Part shown: piece by piece, positions 1 to 9,315 of the stretch
Numbering within the stretch: position 1 is the stretch's first letter
Layout: every line of letters starts with the position of its first letter
Assembly: GCA_023402845.1 (NCBI GenBank)
Contig: JAEYFP010000004.1
Span: forward strand, 1 to 64,000
Direction: 5' to 3'
Length of the DNA: 64,000 bases
Origin: Bacillota bacterium
GTDB taxonomy: Bacteria; Bacillota; Clostridia; Lachnospirales; Lachnospiraceae
Position numbers and translations under genes: made by a program
The notes under the pieces: generated by a model
Told to the model about the DNA's origin: nothing
Seen by the model: the letters and a program-made list of their open reading frames with translations, nothing else
Database searches by the model: none

Positions 1-124
1 ATCAAGTCAGCTACTTAATAAACCTTAACTTTGCTACATATTCAATTTTCAATTTTCCACCGTATGATGGCTTGTTTGCTATGCCCTTATGGGAATGGAT
101 AATCTTTACTATTCTTTTTCAACC

Positions 125-1567
125 TTACCTCCTTCTAAATACAATCTCCTCCACATGATCCTCAAGCGGCATTGTCACTTCTTGATAGCTTCCCTCTTTC
201 ATTCTCCGAAAGCATGCCGGAAGTGTATAGAATTCTGTATCTGCAACCAGCCCCTGCACCCGGAATACACAGGTATCCGCACTGCCGTCATAGGGCAGCA
301 TTTCCACTTTAAATCCCTTGAAGGAAAGAAAAAAGCTTCCGCTCTTCTCAGAAATAACCACCTCTCCGTAAGCATCATTTTCATATCTGCCGCAGAATGC
401 TTCCGCAGACCGAACAGCCGGCGCAGTTCGTACCTTCTCCATCTTATTAACATCATGGGAAGACAAAATTCCCTGTACATCATGATACCTTTCTCTCCAG
501 ATATTCACAGTGTCCTCTCCAAAGATCACCCTGTCTATCACACCAAAGAGAATCGCATCTGCAAATACGGTACCTGTTCCATGTCCATTTTCCAGAACTG
601 ACATGCACAGACCTGCTTCAGGGATACATGCCTGTAACGAGCAAAAGCCAAGCGTTGCGCCATGGTGATAAACAATTTTTTTCCCCCGATATTCCCGGAT
701 ATACCAGCCGTATCCATAACAAATAGGGAGACTGTCCTTCTCAAAGGAATACTGCTTTTTTTCAAAAATCACTCTGGGTTCATGCAGAAAAGCCAATTCC
801 TCAGGAGTAAAAATACAGCTCCCGTACTGATCCTTTCCGCTGATTTGAAACTCCATCCACTTCAAATGATCCCTGCTGCTCATGACAATAGAGCCGGAGG
901 CTCTTTCCTTAGGAGCAATCGAATGTGTATTTTGAATCCCACCCCTCAGATACCGGTAGCCTTCCGCCAAGTTTTCCTCCCGATGATCCGCCGCTTCTTC
1001 CAAACTGACATAGCTCTCCGTCAGTCCAAGCGGCTCAAAAAGATATTCCTTCACCAGATGCCCCCATGTTTTTCCGCTGACACGTTCCTCAACGAGCCCT
1101 GCAAGGATATACATGATGTTATTATACTGTGCTTTCATACGAAACGGACAACTCGGTTCCAGATAACCAACTCTTTTGATAAATTCCGTATCACTGATCT
1201 CATAATAAGGCCACATAAAATCATGTCCCGGCAAACCGGAGATATGTGTGAACATATCATGCAGGCAAAGATTTGCTCCGGCCGCCTCATCCATCAATGT
1301 AAATTCCGGAAGGTACTTTTTCACAGGCACTAACAGATTCAGCTTGCCCTGCTTTTGGAGAAGCAAAGCTATCGCCGTAGTAAATGCTTTGGTACAGGAC
1401 GCAATACAAAATCTTGTATGAATATCAACCGGAAGCTCTTTTTTCAAATCCCTGCAGCCCTCGGCAGCACAAAGAATTTCCTTTCCTTCAAGGGAAATTG
1501 ACACAGCTGCTCCCGGAATTGACCAATACTCCATATCTTCGGCTAATCTTAACTCTGATATTTCCAT
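125..1567 (-). CDS. Serine hydrolase, class C beta-lactamase-like
   Basis: 480 aa. This is a penicillin-binding-protein-like serine hydrolase: SCTK near residue 57 is the SxxK nucleophile motif, the YNN triplet in QYNNIMYILAGL is the YxN motif, and HHGATLGF serves as the third (HxG/KTG) motif. The C-terminal 100 residues form a small beta-rich lipocalin-like extension as seen in many members. No clear signal peptide, so it may be cytoplasmic. It starts 8 bases after oppF and is probably the last gene of the peptide-transport operon, which suggests a peptidase or esterase acting on imported peptides (inference). The ribosome site (AAGGG) is close to the start. Positions 1-124 downstream hold nothing I can support. 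Confidence 0.82.
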   Translation of the reverse strand: MEISELRLAEDMEYWSIPGAAVSISLEGKEILCAAEGCRDLKKELPVDIHTRFCIASCTKAFTTAIALLLQKQGKLNLLVPVKKYLPEFTLMDEAAGANLCLHDMFTHISGLPGHDFMWPYYEISDTEFIKRVGYLEPSCPFRMKAQYNNIMYILAGLVEERVSGKTWGHLVKEYLFEPLGLTESYVSLEEAADHREENLAEGYRYLRGGIQNTHSIAPKERASGSIVMSSRDHLKWMEFQISGKDQYGSCIFTPEELAFLHEPRVIFEKKQYSFEKDSLPICYGYGWYIREYRGKKIVYHHGATLGFCSLQACIPEAGLCMSVLENGHGTGTVFADAILFGVIDRVIFGEDTVNIWRERYHDVQGILSSHDVNKMEKVRTAPAVRSAEAFCGRYENDAYGEVVISEKSGSFFLSFKGFKVEMLPYDGSADTCVFRVQGLVADTEFYTLPACFRRMKEGSYQEVTMPLEDHVEEIVFRRR

Positions 1568-1575
1568 ATTCCCTT

Positions 1576-2574
1576 TTATTGCCCTGATAATGGATAATGG
1601 CAGGCAACCTTCCTCCCCTTCTCGATTTCTTCAATCTGCGGTTCCTTTTCACGGCATAGGTCTGTCGCATAAGGACACCTTGGATGGAATCTGCATCCCT
1701 TAGGAATTTCAATCGGGCTTGGTGTCTCTCCCTCTATTACATATTCGCGTGACGTATCGTCAGGATTCATAACCGGTGCAGCCTTGATCAGAATTTCGGT
1801 GTATGGATGCATCGGTGATTCAAACAGCGGTGCTGTAGGACCTTCTTCCACAATCTTGCCAAGATACATCACGATAACTCTGTCTGAGATATATTCTACA
1901 ACGCGCAGGTCGTGGGATATAAAAAGCATCGTCAGATTTAATTTTTCCCGCAGTTCCTGCAACAGGTTAATAACCTGTGCCTGAATTGACATATCCAATG
2001 CCGAGACAGGCTCATCGGCAATCAAAAATCCCGGACTCATAGCCAGTGCCCTTGCGATGCCGATTCTCTGTCTCTGCCCGCCTGAAAATTCGTCCGGATA
2101 TCTGTCCAGCGCATATTCCGGCATACCCACCATATTAAGAAGATCCACTGTCTTTTCCTCTAATTTGTTTTTACTGCAAATCTTATGTACTGATAGGATT
2201 TCATAGAAAACCTGTCTGACTGTCATCTTGGGATTCAAAGAGCTGTATGGATCCTGAAATACCATCTGCATTTGGAAACGCAGCTGTTTCATCTGCTTGC
2301 TGCTTTGCTTGGAAATATCCCCGGCATCCATAAAATTAACACTGCCGCCGGTAGGTTTATATAGGCGGATCAGTGTTTTTGAAAGCGTACTTTTTCCGCA
2401 GCCGCTCTCACCGACCAGCCCCACCGACTCACCCCGATTGACAAAAAAGCTGACGTGATCTACAGCTTTTATGAACTTTGCCTCTTTTCTTGTCAGTATC
2501 TCAATCAGATTCTGACGAACAGGAAAGTACATACAAAGATCATTTACCTGAAGTATGGTCTCTTGGCTCTCCAT
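1576..2574 (-). CDS. oppF: Oligopeptide/dipeptide ABC transporter ATPase (OppF/DppF)
   Basis: 332 aa. ATPase subunit energising peptide import at the cytoplasmic membrane. Walker A is GESGCGKST (about residues 56-64), the signature is FSGGQRQRIGIARAL, Walker B is FLIADEPVSALD, and the H-loop lies in FISHDLRV. The C-terminal oligopeptide-transporter segment GCRFHPRCPYATDLC is present with its conserved cysteines. It lies 3 bases after oppD and is the second of two ATPases, so the complex is the usual D+F heterodimer. Specificity (Opp, Dpp or nickel) cannot be read from this subunit; full-length for the family. Confidence 0.93.
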   Translation of the reverse strand: MESQETILQVNDLCMYFPVRQNLIEILTRKEAKFIKAVDHVSFFVNRGESVGLVGESGCGKSTLSKTLIRLYKPTGGSVNFMDAGDISKQSSKQMKQLRFQMQMVFQDPYSSLNPKMTVRQVFYEILSVHKICSKNKLEEKTVDLLNMVGMPEYALDRYPDEFSGGQRQRIGIARALAMSPGFLIADEPVSALDMSIQAQVINLLQELREKLNLTMLFISHDLRVVEYISDRVIVMYLGKIVEEGPTAPLFESPMHPYTEILIKAAPVMNPDDTSREYVIEGETPSPIEIPKGCRFHPRCPYATDLCREKEPQIEEIEKGRKVACHYPLSGQ

Positions 2575-2577
2575 CTT

Positions 2578-3603
2578 TCAACTCTCTCCTTTCCGTTCTG
2601 ACGTACGTTCCTCTACAATGCCCTTGACTTCCGTCATCTGCTCAATGTAATGACAGCGCGACACATGTCCTTTGGCAATCTCTGAAAGCGGAGGAAAACT
2701 CTTCCTGCAAAGGTCCTGACAAAACCGGCATCTAGGATGGAACGGACAGCCCTGCGGCATATCATACAGATTCGGGGGGGCTCCCTGTATGGAATTTAAT
2801 TTTGCCCCCTTTTTTCCTCTCACCGGAAGAGAAGACATCAATCCATACGTATATGGATGGCGAGGGCGTAAGAATATTTCATGAATATCCGACATTTCCA
2901 TAATATAGCCCGCATACATGACTGCAATTCTGTCGCACATCTGACTGGCCACACCCATATCGTGAGTAACCAGAATCATGCTCATGTTGAATTCCCTCTT
3001 AAGCTGCATGAGCAGCTTGATAATCTGATCCTGAATGGTCACATCTAAAGCGGTAGTCGGCTCATCAGCCAACAAAAGCCTGGGGCTGGAAGCCAAAGCG
3101 ATGGCAATCATGACTCTCTGCCTCATACCGCCGCTTAATTCATGGGGATAGCAATTGATCCTTGTCTCCGGAGAGGAAATACCCACCATGCGCAGCAGTT
3201 CGACAGCTCTTTTTTCCTTTTCATTTCTATTTAAAGCTCCCTCTTTCATGTTCTCAGTTAGCTGCGTCTTAATTTTTACCACAGGATTCAGCGTAGTCAT
3301 AGGCTCCTGAAAAATCATACTGATTTCCTTCCCGCGTACTGACTGAAATCGTTTGCTGCCACCGGCAAGCAATTCGCTTCCTTTATACCGGATACTGCCG
3401 TTAATAATACGCCCCGGCGGCTGAATCAGCCCAATCAGGGATCTGCAGGTGACACTCTTGCCGCAGCCGCTCTCTCCGATTAATCCGAAGACCTCTCCCT
3501 CTCTTACCTCAAAGCTGACATCACCCACCGCATTGACTACATGCTTTCCCTTGCCAAAAACAGTTTGCAGATTTTCTACCTTTAATAATTCTTTACTTTC
3601 CAT
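2578..3603 (-). CDS. oppD: Oligopeptide/dipeptide ABC transporter ATPase (OppD/DppD)
   Basis: 341 aa from the ATG at 3603, which has GGGAG nine bases upstream; the same frame is open further upstream through the end of oppC but that part has no ribosome site and is not protein-like. Walker A GESGCGKSV, signature LSGGMRQRV, Walker B LLLADEPTTALD, H-loop VTHDMGV, and the C-terminal cysteine-containing segment GCPFHPRCRFCQDLC typical of peptide-transporter ATPases. It partners OppF. The start lies 23 bases after the oppC stop, with all five transporter genes in one direction. Confidence 0.93.
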   Translation of the reverse strand: MESKELLKVENLQTVFGKGKHVVNAVGDVSFEVREGEVFGLIGESGCGKSVTCRSLIGLIQPPGRIINGSIRYKGSELLAGGSKRFQSVRGKEISMIFQEPMTTLNPVVKIKTQLTENMKEGALNRNEKEKRAVELLRMVGISSPETRINCYPHELSGGMRQRVMIAIALASSPRLLLADEPTTALDVTIQDQIIKLLMQLKREFNMSMILVTHDMGVASQMCDRIAVMYAGYIMEMSDIHEIFLRPRHPYTYGLMSSLPVRGKKGAKLNSIQGAPPNLYDMPQGCPFHPRCRFCQDLCRKSFPPLSEIAKGHVSRCHYIEQMTEVKGIVEERTSERKGES

Positions 3604-3626
3604 ACTACATTCTCCCTTGGCGCCGG

Positions 3627-4451
3627 TCAGCGGCCTTTCACTCCGAGTTTTTTTGCCAGTCCATTTCCGATCAGGCTGATGGCAATACCTGTCACCGCAA
3701 GTGCCAGTCCGGGGAAGGAGGCAATCCACCATGCGTAGGTCAGGAATGGCCTTCCCTCCGATATCATAGCGCCCCACTCCGACGCAGGAGGCTGAACGCC
3801 CAAACCGAGAAAGCTCAAAGAAGCAGCCATCAGCATACAAAGCATAATATCCGATATTCCATAAATGAATGCAGAACCAATCACGTTAGGCAGTATATGC
3901 CGGAACATGATTCTTTTTTTTGAAAAGCCAAGCACCTGCGCCGCCTGCACATATTCCGCATTCTTCTCAACAAGTACCTCGCTGCGTACCAGCTTTGCAT
4001 ATTCCCTCCAGCCCACCAGCCAAATAGCAATATAAAGATTCCTGATACTGGCTCCCAATATGGTTACAATCAGAATAACCAATACAATAAAAGGAAATGC
4101 AGTCATAACATCCAGCACCCGCATAATCAAGGCATCCACCCTGCCTCCAAAGTAACCTGCGGCAAGCCCCACCAGAGAACCAAACAGAAAAGGAATTAAG
4201 GTTGCAATGAATCCGATCAAGAGATCAATCCGCACTCCGTAAATAACTCTGGTAAAGATGTCTCTTCCGAAGTTGTCTGTACCAAAAATATGTTCTGCAC
4301 ATGGTTCCAGCATTAATGCGCTCATATCCTGGGCATAGGGGTCATAGCCGGTAAATACACCCGGGAAAACAGCCGCAAGTAAAATAACTCCCATTACTGC
4401 TAATGCTAAGTAATACAACAAGTTTAATTTATTATCTATTCTCTTTCTCAT
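3627..4451 (-). CDS. oppC: Peptide ABC transporter permease (OppC/DppC)
   Basis: 274 aa starting MRKRIDNK; AGGAGGGTGATGAG sits directly before this ATG, so the longer open frame is not used. One N-terminal transmembrane helix, a periplasm-facing loop of about 50 residues (GYDPYAQDMSALMLEP), then five more helices. The loop with 'GWREYAKLVRSEVLV' carries the EAA-type coupling helix that contacts the ATPases. Pairs with OppB to form the membrane channel. Sixteen bases separate it from oppB. Confidence 0.9.
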   Translation of the reverse strand: MRKRIDNKLNLLYYLALAVMGVILLAAVFPGVFTGYDPYAQDMSALMLEPCAEHIFGTDNFGRDIFTRVIYGVRIDLLIGFIATLIPFLFGSLVGLAAGYFGGRVDALIMRVLDVMTAFPFIVLVILIVTILGASIRNLYIAIWLVGWREYAKLVRSEVLVEKNAEYVQAAQVLGFSKKRIMFRHILPNVIGSAFIYGISDIMLCMLMAASLSFLGLGVQPPASEWGAMISEGRPFLTYAWWIASFPGLALAVTGIAISLIGNGLAKKLGVKGR

Positions 4452-4467
4452 CTCATCACCCTCCTCA

Positions 4468-5409
4468 TTATTGCAGCTTAACTCTCGGATCCAGGAAGGA
4501 ATATAATACATCTGTAATCAGGTTAATTACGAGTACCATCACTGCAAAAAGAAATACAAGTCCCTGAACCAACGGGTAATCACGTTTAAGTACTGCCGTT
4601 AACAGCAGTGCTCCAAGTCCCGGTAATGCAAATACAGTTTCTATTACAATACTTCCGCTCAGCATGTTCGTCACCCGGATCAATAACAAGGTCATAGTAG
4701 ATACCATAACATTTTTCATAACATATCTGCTTGTAATGATGTGATTGCTCAATCCCTTGCTTCGTGCAAAATTGACATAATCCTTTTTCAGAATATTGGA
4801 AACACTGGATTGTATATTTCTGGTCAGCAGGGAGGTTGTTGCCACACAGGCTGTCAAGGCAGGCAGAATGATTGCATGTATCTGTTCTAAAAAATGATCT
4901 CCCCAGCCGCCAACCGGAAAATAGGAGCGTTTCAGAGCAAACTGTGTCAGAAGAATAATACCCAGCCAAAAATCCGGGACAGACAGAACCGCAAGAGATA
5001 ATGCTGTAACAGCCTTCCCAAATGCAGAGTTTTCATATTTACCCGCATAATATCCTAACGGAAAGCTAATGAGTACCGCAAAAAATGCGGTAGCAAACGT
5101 CAGCGTTAATGTTATGACTGACTTCTGCGTGAACAACTCCCAAACTGTGGTGTTCATTGTAAGAGAGGTTCCGAAATTGAGGTGTATCAGCTGTCCCAGA
5201 AAAATAAAATACTGTATCAGGAATGGCTTGTCCAATCCCATAGAAATGCGCATGGCTTCAATATTTTTGGGAGTTGCCTCCGCACCAAGCATCAGAGTAG
5301 CCGGATCTCCCGGAATCAGTCTTATACCGGCAAACGTAATAAAGGAAACGACAATCAGGACCGGGATCATTTGTAATACTCGTTTTATTATGTAGCTAAT
5401 CTGCTGCAT
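4468..5409 (-). CDS. oppB: Peptide ABC transporter permease (OppB/DppB)
   Basis: 313 aa, six predicted helices. It begins with the characteristic N-terminal helix (VLQMIPVLIVVSFITF) followed by RLIPGDPATLMLG, matching the OppB family motif 'PGDP'. The C-terminal half has the EAA-type cytoplasmic loop (KDYVNFARSKGLS). GGAGAGGACAG precedes the ATG. It heads the membrane part of the operon, 28 bases after oppA. Confidence 0.92.
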   Translation of the reverse strand: MQQISYIIKRVLQMIPVLIVVSFITFAGIRLIPGDPATLMLGAEATPKNIEAMRISMGLDKPFLIQYFIFLGQLIHLNFGTSLTMNTTVWELFTQKSVITLTLTFATAFFAVLISFPLGYYAGKYENSAFGKAVTALSLAVLSVPDFWLGIILLTQFALKRSYFPVGGWGDHFLEQIHAIILPALTACVATTSLLTRNIQSSVSNILKKDYVNFARSKGLSNHIITSRYVMKNVMVSTMTLLLIRVTNMLSGSIVIETVFALPGLGALLLTAVLKRDYPLVQGLVFLFAVMVLVINLITDVLYSFLDPRVKLQ

Positions 5410-5437
5410 TCTTCTGTCCTCTCCATTGTTTCTTCAC

Positions 5438-7048
5438 TTATTTATTTAATTCTTTGAAATCATATACACCCAGCGGTGACTGTACAAAGCCCGAGATATC
5501 TGATCTTGTAGCTACGCGAAAGGGTACGTAATAAAGCGGCAGAATCGGATTCTCCTCTGCGGCGATTTTTTGTAATTCATCATACATCTCGGCGCGCTTT
5601 TCGGTATCCATTTCTTTTCCAGCTAAGACCGCAAGCTCCTCTGCTTGTTTCTGTTTATCGCCCGTCCACAGGGTATGATAACAATCTTTTAAATCTGCGA
5701 TGCAAAGACCTGTTGCAAACTGGTTCGTATCGGCTGTATCGCTCGTAAGCGACGTAAACATCATTTCAAATCCCATCGAGTACCAGTTATCTGATACGGT
5801 AGAGGCATCCAGCTGTTCGATATTAACATTGACACCCAGCTTTGCCCACTGCTCCTTGAGCATAGTCGCTTCTTGCAGTTCATTGGTATTACCGGAACGA
5901 ATTTGCAATGATATATCAAATCCCTCTGCATAATCTGTTCCCGCGAGCAGCTCCTTTGCACCTTCCAGATCATAAGCCACTGCCTCAAGGCTATCATTAT
6001 AGTATGGCTGTGCCGGTCCGATCAGGCCGGTGGAAATGGTTGCGTTTCCATAATATACTGCCTGAATTATGGATTCTCTGTCCGTCGCCATGAGAAGTGC
6101 CATTCTGACATTAGGATCTGATAATGCGGGAACGGAGTTATTCATTGTAATATGCCTTGATTCCGTAGAATCAAAAGATAATACGGTAATCGCCTCCATC
6201 CCGTTTAATTCCGAAAGCCGGTTAGCCGGAACCTCTGTAATAGCATCCACCTCGCCGGACTGCAGCTGCATGATTCTCGTATTATCATCTGCAACTACGT
6301 TAAATATAATGCTGTCGGCAATCGGAAGCCCCGCCTCCCAGTAGTACGGGTTCTTGGCAAAAGTCATGCTCTCGCCGACCTTCCATTCTTTCAGGTAGTA
6401 TGGACCTGTTCCTACGGGACATTTAGAAATCCCTTCATCGCCAACCTTCTCACAATATGCCTTTGGCATGACTGACATGCAGAATAATGCGGAAGACGCA
6501 AGGAAATTAGGAGATATCGTATTTAATTTAATCTCAACTGTTGTATCATCTACTGCCGTCGCTGAATCAATCATGGAAATCATACCTCTCCAAGGGCTTT
6601 CTTCTGATAATATATAGCGATCCAGACTATACTGCCAGTCTTCGGCCGTTACATCTGCCCCATCCGAAAATTTCAGGCCTTTCCTGATATGAAAGGTATA
6701 GGTTAACTGATCCTCGCTGATATCCCAGCTCTCAGCCAGACAAGGCTCAATGCTCTTGCCGTCATTACTGCTTTTTGTCAGACCCTGGAGCATTAGATTG
6801 ATCACCCAAATATCTTCATTTAAACCCGTTACAATTGGGTCGAGATTAGATGAGTCAACCGGCCGGGCGATCGTGATAATTGTTTCACCATCAGCAGAAG
6901 CTGTCTCCGCCTCGGCTTCCGCAGCCGGTTCTGACGATTCTTCCACCGCCTCAGGTTCTGCCGTTGCTTCAGTCCGGCTTCCGCAGCCAAATAATGTACC
7001 TGCAATCACTGCAGCTGAAATAAATAAGGTTACCATCTTTTTTCTCAT
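5438..7048 (-). CDS. oppA: Peptide-binding lipoprotein of the ABC transporter (SBP family 5)
   Basis: 536 aa. Signal peptide with a lipobox (LFGC, cysteine at residue 22), then a low-complexity Glu/Ala/Ser linker of about 35 residues before the folded domain, as in surface lipoproteins of Firmicutes. The body matches the extracellular solute-binding protein family 5 (for example YTFHIRKGLKFSDGADVTAEDWQYSLDR split over residues 114-141, and KCPVGTGPYYLKEW). It delivers ligand to OppBCDF. AAGGAGGAAAGTGT precedes the ATG. First gene of the operon; its leader is structured (see 7071-7149). Ligand is probably peptides, but nickel or sugar-peptide binding by this family cannot be excluded. Confidence 0.92.
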   Translation of the reverse strand: MRKKMVTLFISAAVIAGTLFGCGSRTEATAEPEAVEESSEPAAEAEAETASADGETIITIARPVDSSNLDPIVTGLNEDIWVINLMLQGLTKSSNDGKSIEPCLAESWDISEDQLTYTFHIRKGLKFSDGADVTAEDWQYSLDRYILSEESPWRGMISMIDSATAVDDTTVEIKLNTISPNFLASSALFCMSVMPKAYCEKVGDEGISKCPVGTGPYYLKEWKVGESMTFAKNPYYWEAGLPIADSIIFNVVADDNTRIMQLQSGEVDAITEVPANRLSELNGMEAITVLSFDSTESRHITMNNSVPALSDPNVRMALLMATDRESIIQAVYYGNATISTGLIGPAQPYYNDSLEAVAYDLEGAKELLAGTDYAEGFDISLQIRSGNTNELQEATMLKEQWAKLGVNVNIEQLDASTVSDNWYSMGFEMMFTSLTSDTADTNQFATGLCIADLKDCYHTLWTGDKQKQAEELAVLAGKEMDTEKRAEMYDELQKIAAEENPILPLYYVPFRVATRSDISGFVQSPLGVYDFKELNK

Positions 7049-7070
7049 ACACTTTCCTCCTTCTTAAGCC

Positions 7071-7149
7071 AAAAAGGCGACGTTACCTTCAATTGCAACG
7101 TCGCCTTTACCTGTGTTGTGAACAGGTTCACAATTCTCATGTGACCTGT
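7071..7149 (-). promoter_or_regulatory. Structured leader of the opp operon, attenuator-like
   Basis: Between the PucR gene and oppA (7049-7377) there is no gene. On the minus strand, a perfect 12-bp stem (7073-7084 with 7097-7108, AAAGGCGACGTT) ends in five Ts and stands just before the oppA ribosome site, like an intrinsic terminator. Upstream of it three short blocks can pair in alternative ways: ACCTGT at 7109-7114, ACAGGT at 7122-7127 and ACCTGT at 7144-7149; GTGAAC/GTTCAC also forms a palindrome at 7118-7131. This looks like attenuation or an operator, but no known riboswitch class is recognised. 7150-7377 is AT-rich with no clear promoter assigned. Confidence 0.55.
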
Positions 7150-7377
7150 TATTTCTTTGTCTCCAAGTATAAAAAATCTATTCTCTGTCGTCAACTTCTG
7201 ATTTAAAATTATAAATAAAACTTTTTTACGGCTCTTCATTTCAACTTTTCTATTTTTTCATTAATTTTAAATTATTACATGTGTAAAATATACAATAAAC
7301 GACTTCTTTTCTTTTTTTGAAGCTGTCCATGCGTTGTATCATTTTACAATTTTGCTATCATTTTTTGTATTAATAGA

Positions 7378-8604
7378 CTAATCAGATACCCTTTGAATTT
7401 CACTCGAAGCATTATGGATCCCGTTCAAATGCTCATAAATATCGGAGGCCACCTTTAATTCATATAAATTGCGAAACTCCTTCAAGGATACTCCAAGAAG
7501 GCTCTCAGCCTTATCCAGCCTGTAACGAAGCGTATTCACATGAACAAACAGAACATCTGCTGTCTTCTTCAAATCACAGTCATTTTTCAAATATTCTCTG
7601 AGAGAATCAAATAACACTTTCTCCTTCTCCTGTACTTGAAGCCTGCCATAAATCCGGCCCATAATCTCTCTCAGCAGGTTTTTATCCTTCACCTCGTAAA
7701 GAATAGTCTGTACCTTCAAATCTCTATAGTAAATGACAGGTTCTTCAGATTGCCCGGAAACCTTCATCGTATAGAAGGCTCTCTGACAGCTTTCCGCCAG
7801 ATGTTCCAGACCGGAGAAGCGAAGTCCTACCGAAATCTTCACATCTATCAGATCTTGCTGCAGATACTGATGCAATTTTGCAAGAAGCTCTCTGTTATCA
7901 AGATTCCCTGCCGGAAGCAGCAGCATAATAAAGGAATTCAGTACTATTGTCAAGCTGCCTTTTAGCCTTGCACCGGTAAACATATTGATGGAATTCTCCA
8001 CACGTTCCATATAATCATACTCACAGACTGTTTCTACCTCCTTCTTCACGTCCAGCATCTCCACATGATATTCCAGCACTTGAATGATTGCGGGTTCATA
8101 GAGTTCTCCCGTACGGAAGCCATACTGCTCTGCCTTCTGGATTTTTTTTGGACTAATGGACATCTTCTCCTCAATTACCTCTCTGAAAAAGTGATCTCGC
8201 CCCTCCTGCATATCCGCTTCCTGAAACATTGCCTGATAGATGCTGTGAATCACATTGGAAATTCTGATTTCACGCCGAAGCTCAAATAACGGGAATTCCA
8301 GATTATCGCAAAGCTCTATCAGTTCCTTGGGTGTACTCTTAAGGCAGATGCCAAGGCAAATAACAAAACCAGCCGCCTTGCTGTTATAAGTGCTCTCAAT
8401 CAGTTTGATCCAATCTTCCGTTTGATCTGTCAGTGTGCATCCCATACACATGATCAGTTCCCCCTCATCCACAAACTCCAGCAAACTCATCTCTTCTACA
8501 ACATGAACATTCTTTATGATATTGTATTTTCCGCTCTCTCCTGCCACCATATTCAGCTGATTCACATAAGGCAGGGAAAGGATGTTTTTGCAGTTAATAA
8601 TCAT
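7378..8604 (-). CDS. PucR-family transcriptional regulator
   Basis: 408 aa. The N-terminal 130 residues form a PucR (purine catabolism regulator) sensory domain, the middle is a GGDEF-like degenerate domain usual in the family, and the C-terminus has the HTH_30 DNA-binding region (DCDLKKTADVLFVHVNTLRYRLDKAE). It is transcribed in the same direction as, and 330 bases upstream of, oppA, so control of the peptide-transport operon is a reasonable inference; control may also involve the leader at 7071-7149. AGGGGGAATC precedes the ATG. Confidence 0.85.
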   Translation of the reverse strand: MIINCKNILSLPYVNQLNMVAGESGKYNIIKNVHVVEEMSLLEFVDEGELIMCMGCTLTDQTEDWIKLIESTYNSKAAGFVICLGICLKSTPKELIELCDNLEFPLFELRREIRISNVIHSIYQAMFQEADMQEGRDHFFREVIEEKMSISPKKIQKAEQYGFRTGELYEPAIIQVLEYHVEMLDVKKEVETVCEYDYMERVENSINMFTGARLKGSLTIVLNSFIMLLLPAGNLDNRELLAKLHQYLQQDLIDVKISVGLRFSGLEHLAESCQRAFYTMKVSGQSEEPVIYYRDLKVQTILYEVKDKNLLREIMGRIYGRLQVQEKEKVLFDSLREYLKNDCDLKKTADVLFVHVNTLRYRLDKAESLLGVSLKEFRNLYELKVASDIYEHLNGIHNASSEIQRVSD

Positions 8605-8649
8605 GAAAGATTCCCCCTATTCTTCTCTTATTTTCAGGTATTTGCAAAT

Positions 8650-8692
8650 AACAAATCAGGGGTACCTTCTGCGACGGTGCCCCTGATTTGTT
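8650..8692 (-). terminator. Strong hairpin after the purA-HAD pair
   Basis: A 17-bp inverted repeat (8650-8666 with 8676-8692, AACAAATCAGGGG arms, one G-U pair) with a 9-base loop lies just downstream of the HAD gene and upstream of the PucR gene, both on the minus strand. Ts in the 3' arm and after it are consistent with an intrinsic terminator separating the two units. Confidence 0.7.
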
Positions 8693-8709
8693 CTCTGCTA
8701 CATATTATT

Positions 8710-9315
8710 TTATTTTACACCTAATGCGTTCAGTTCCTGAATCGCCTCTTCTCTCGTCACAAAGACAATTCCCTGCATTCCCGCGCGCTTTGCTCCGTCA
8801 ATGTTCTCCTGTTTATCATCAAGAAACACGCATTCCTCCGGAATCAGTTCATATCGGTCAAGCAGTAATTCATAGATTTCCCGATCAGGCTTGATCAGTT
8901 TTTCTCTATAGGAAATAACCGCACCATCCGTTTCCTCGACAAAATTTAATTTTTCACCGCACTCGCGATAGGCCTTTTCAGAAAAATTAGATAAAATTAA
9001 GACGCGGTAGCCTTTATCCTTTAATTCTCTGATCCAGTCCTGTGTATAATCAAATGTTTCAATCGTATCACCGACATTTTCAAACATATGGCGAATCAAC
9101 TCTTCCAAATCTGGAGCATTATCAATAAAAATCGCCAGCAACTCTTCTTCGCTTAACGCGCCCTTATCAAACTGGTTCCACGCATCATCAAGCACCGTCG
9201 CCCTTGCAAGCCGCGAAAACTGTTCCTCCGAATCACAGATATTTCTGAAATGCTTTTCCCAGCAAAAGTCTGCCAGGACATTTCCGATGTCAAATACAAT
9301 GGTTGTAATTTTCAT
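8710..9315 (-). CDS. HAD-superfamily hydrolase, YihX/HAD-IA type
   Basis: 201 aa from the ATG at 9315 (GGAGGAAGCA before it). HAD motif I is FDIGNVLADF, where DxG rather than DxD matches the YihX/epoxide-hydrolase-N-like branch; motif II is ILSNFSEKA; the lysine is in IKPDREIYE; motif IV is VFLDDKQENIDGAK. Likely a small-molecule phosphatase in the cytoplasm, substrate unknown. Its start codon overlaps the purA stop as ATGA, so it is translationally coupled to purA; a role in nucleotide or sugar-phosphate housecleaning is inference only. Confidence 0.85.
   Translation of the reverse strand: MKITTIVFDIGNVLADFCWEKHFRNICDSEEQFSRLARATVLDDAWNQFDKGALSEEELLAIFIDNAPDLEELIRHMFENVGDTIETFDYTQDWIRELKDKGYRVLILSNFSEKAYRECGEKLNFVEETDGAVISYREKLIKPDREIYELLLDRYELIPEECVFLDDKQENIDGAKRAGMQGIVFVTREEAIQELNALGVK

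Noticed and set aside
89..601. 170-codon plus-strand frame opposite the serine hydrolase
   Set aside because: The minus-strand frame carries all serine hydrolase motifs; the plus frame is a shadow with unlike composition.
7045..7239. 64-codon minus-strand frame ending as an ATGA overlap with the oppA start
   Set aside because: No ribosome site, and it covers the terminator-like hairpin; the sequence is better explained as a structured leader.
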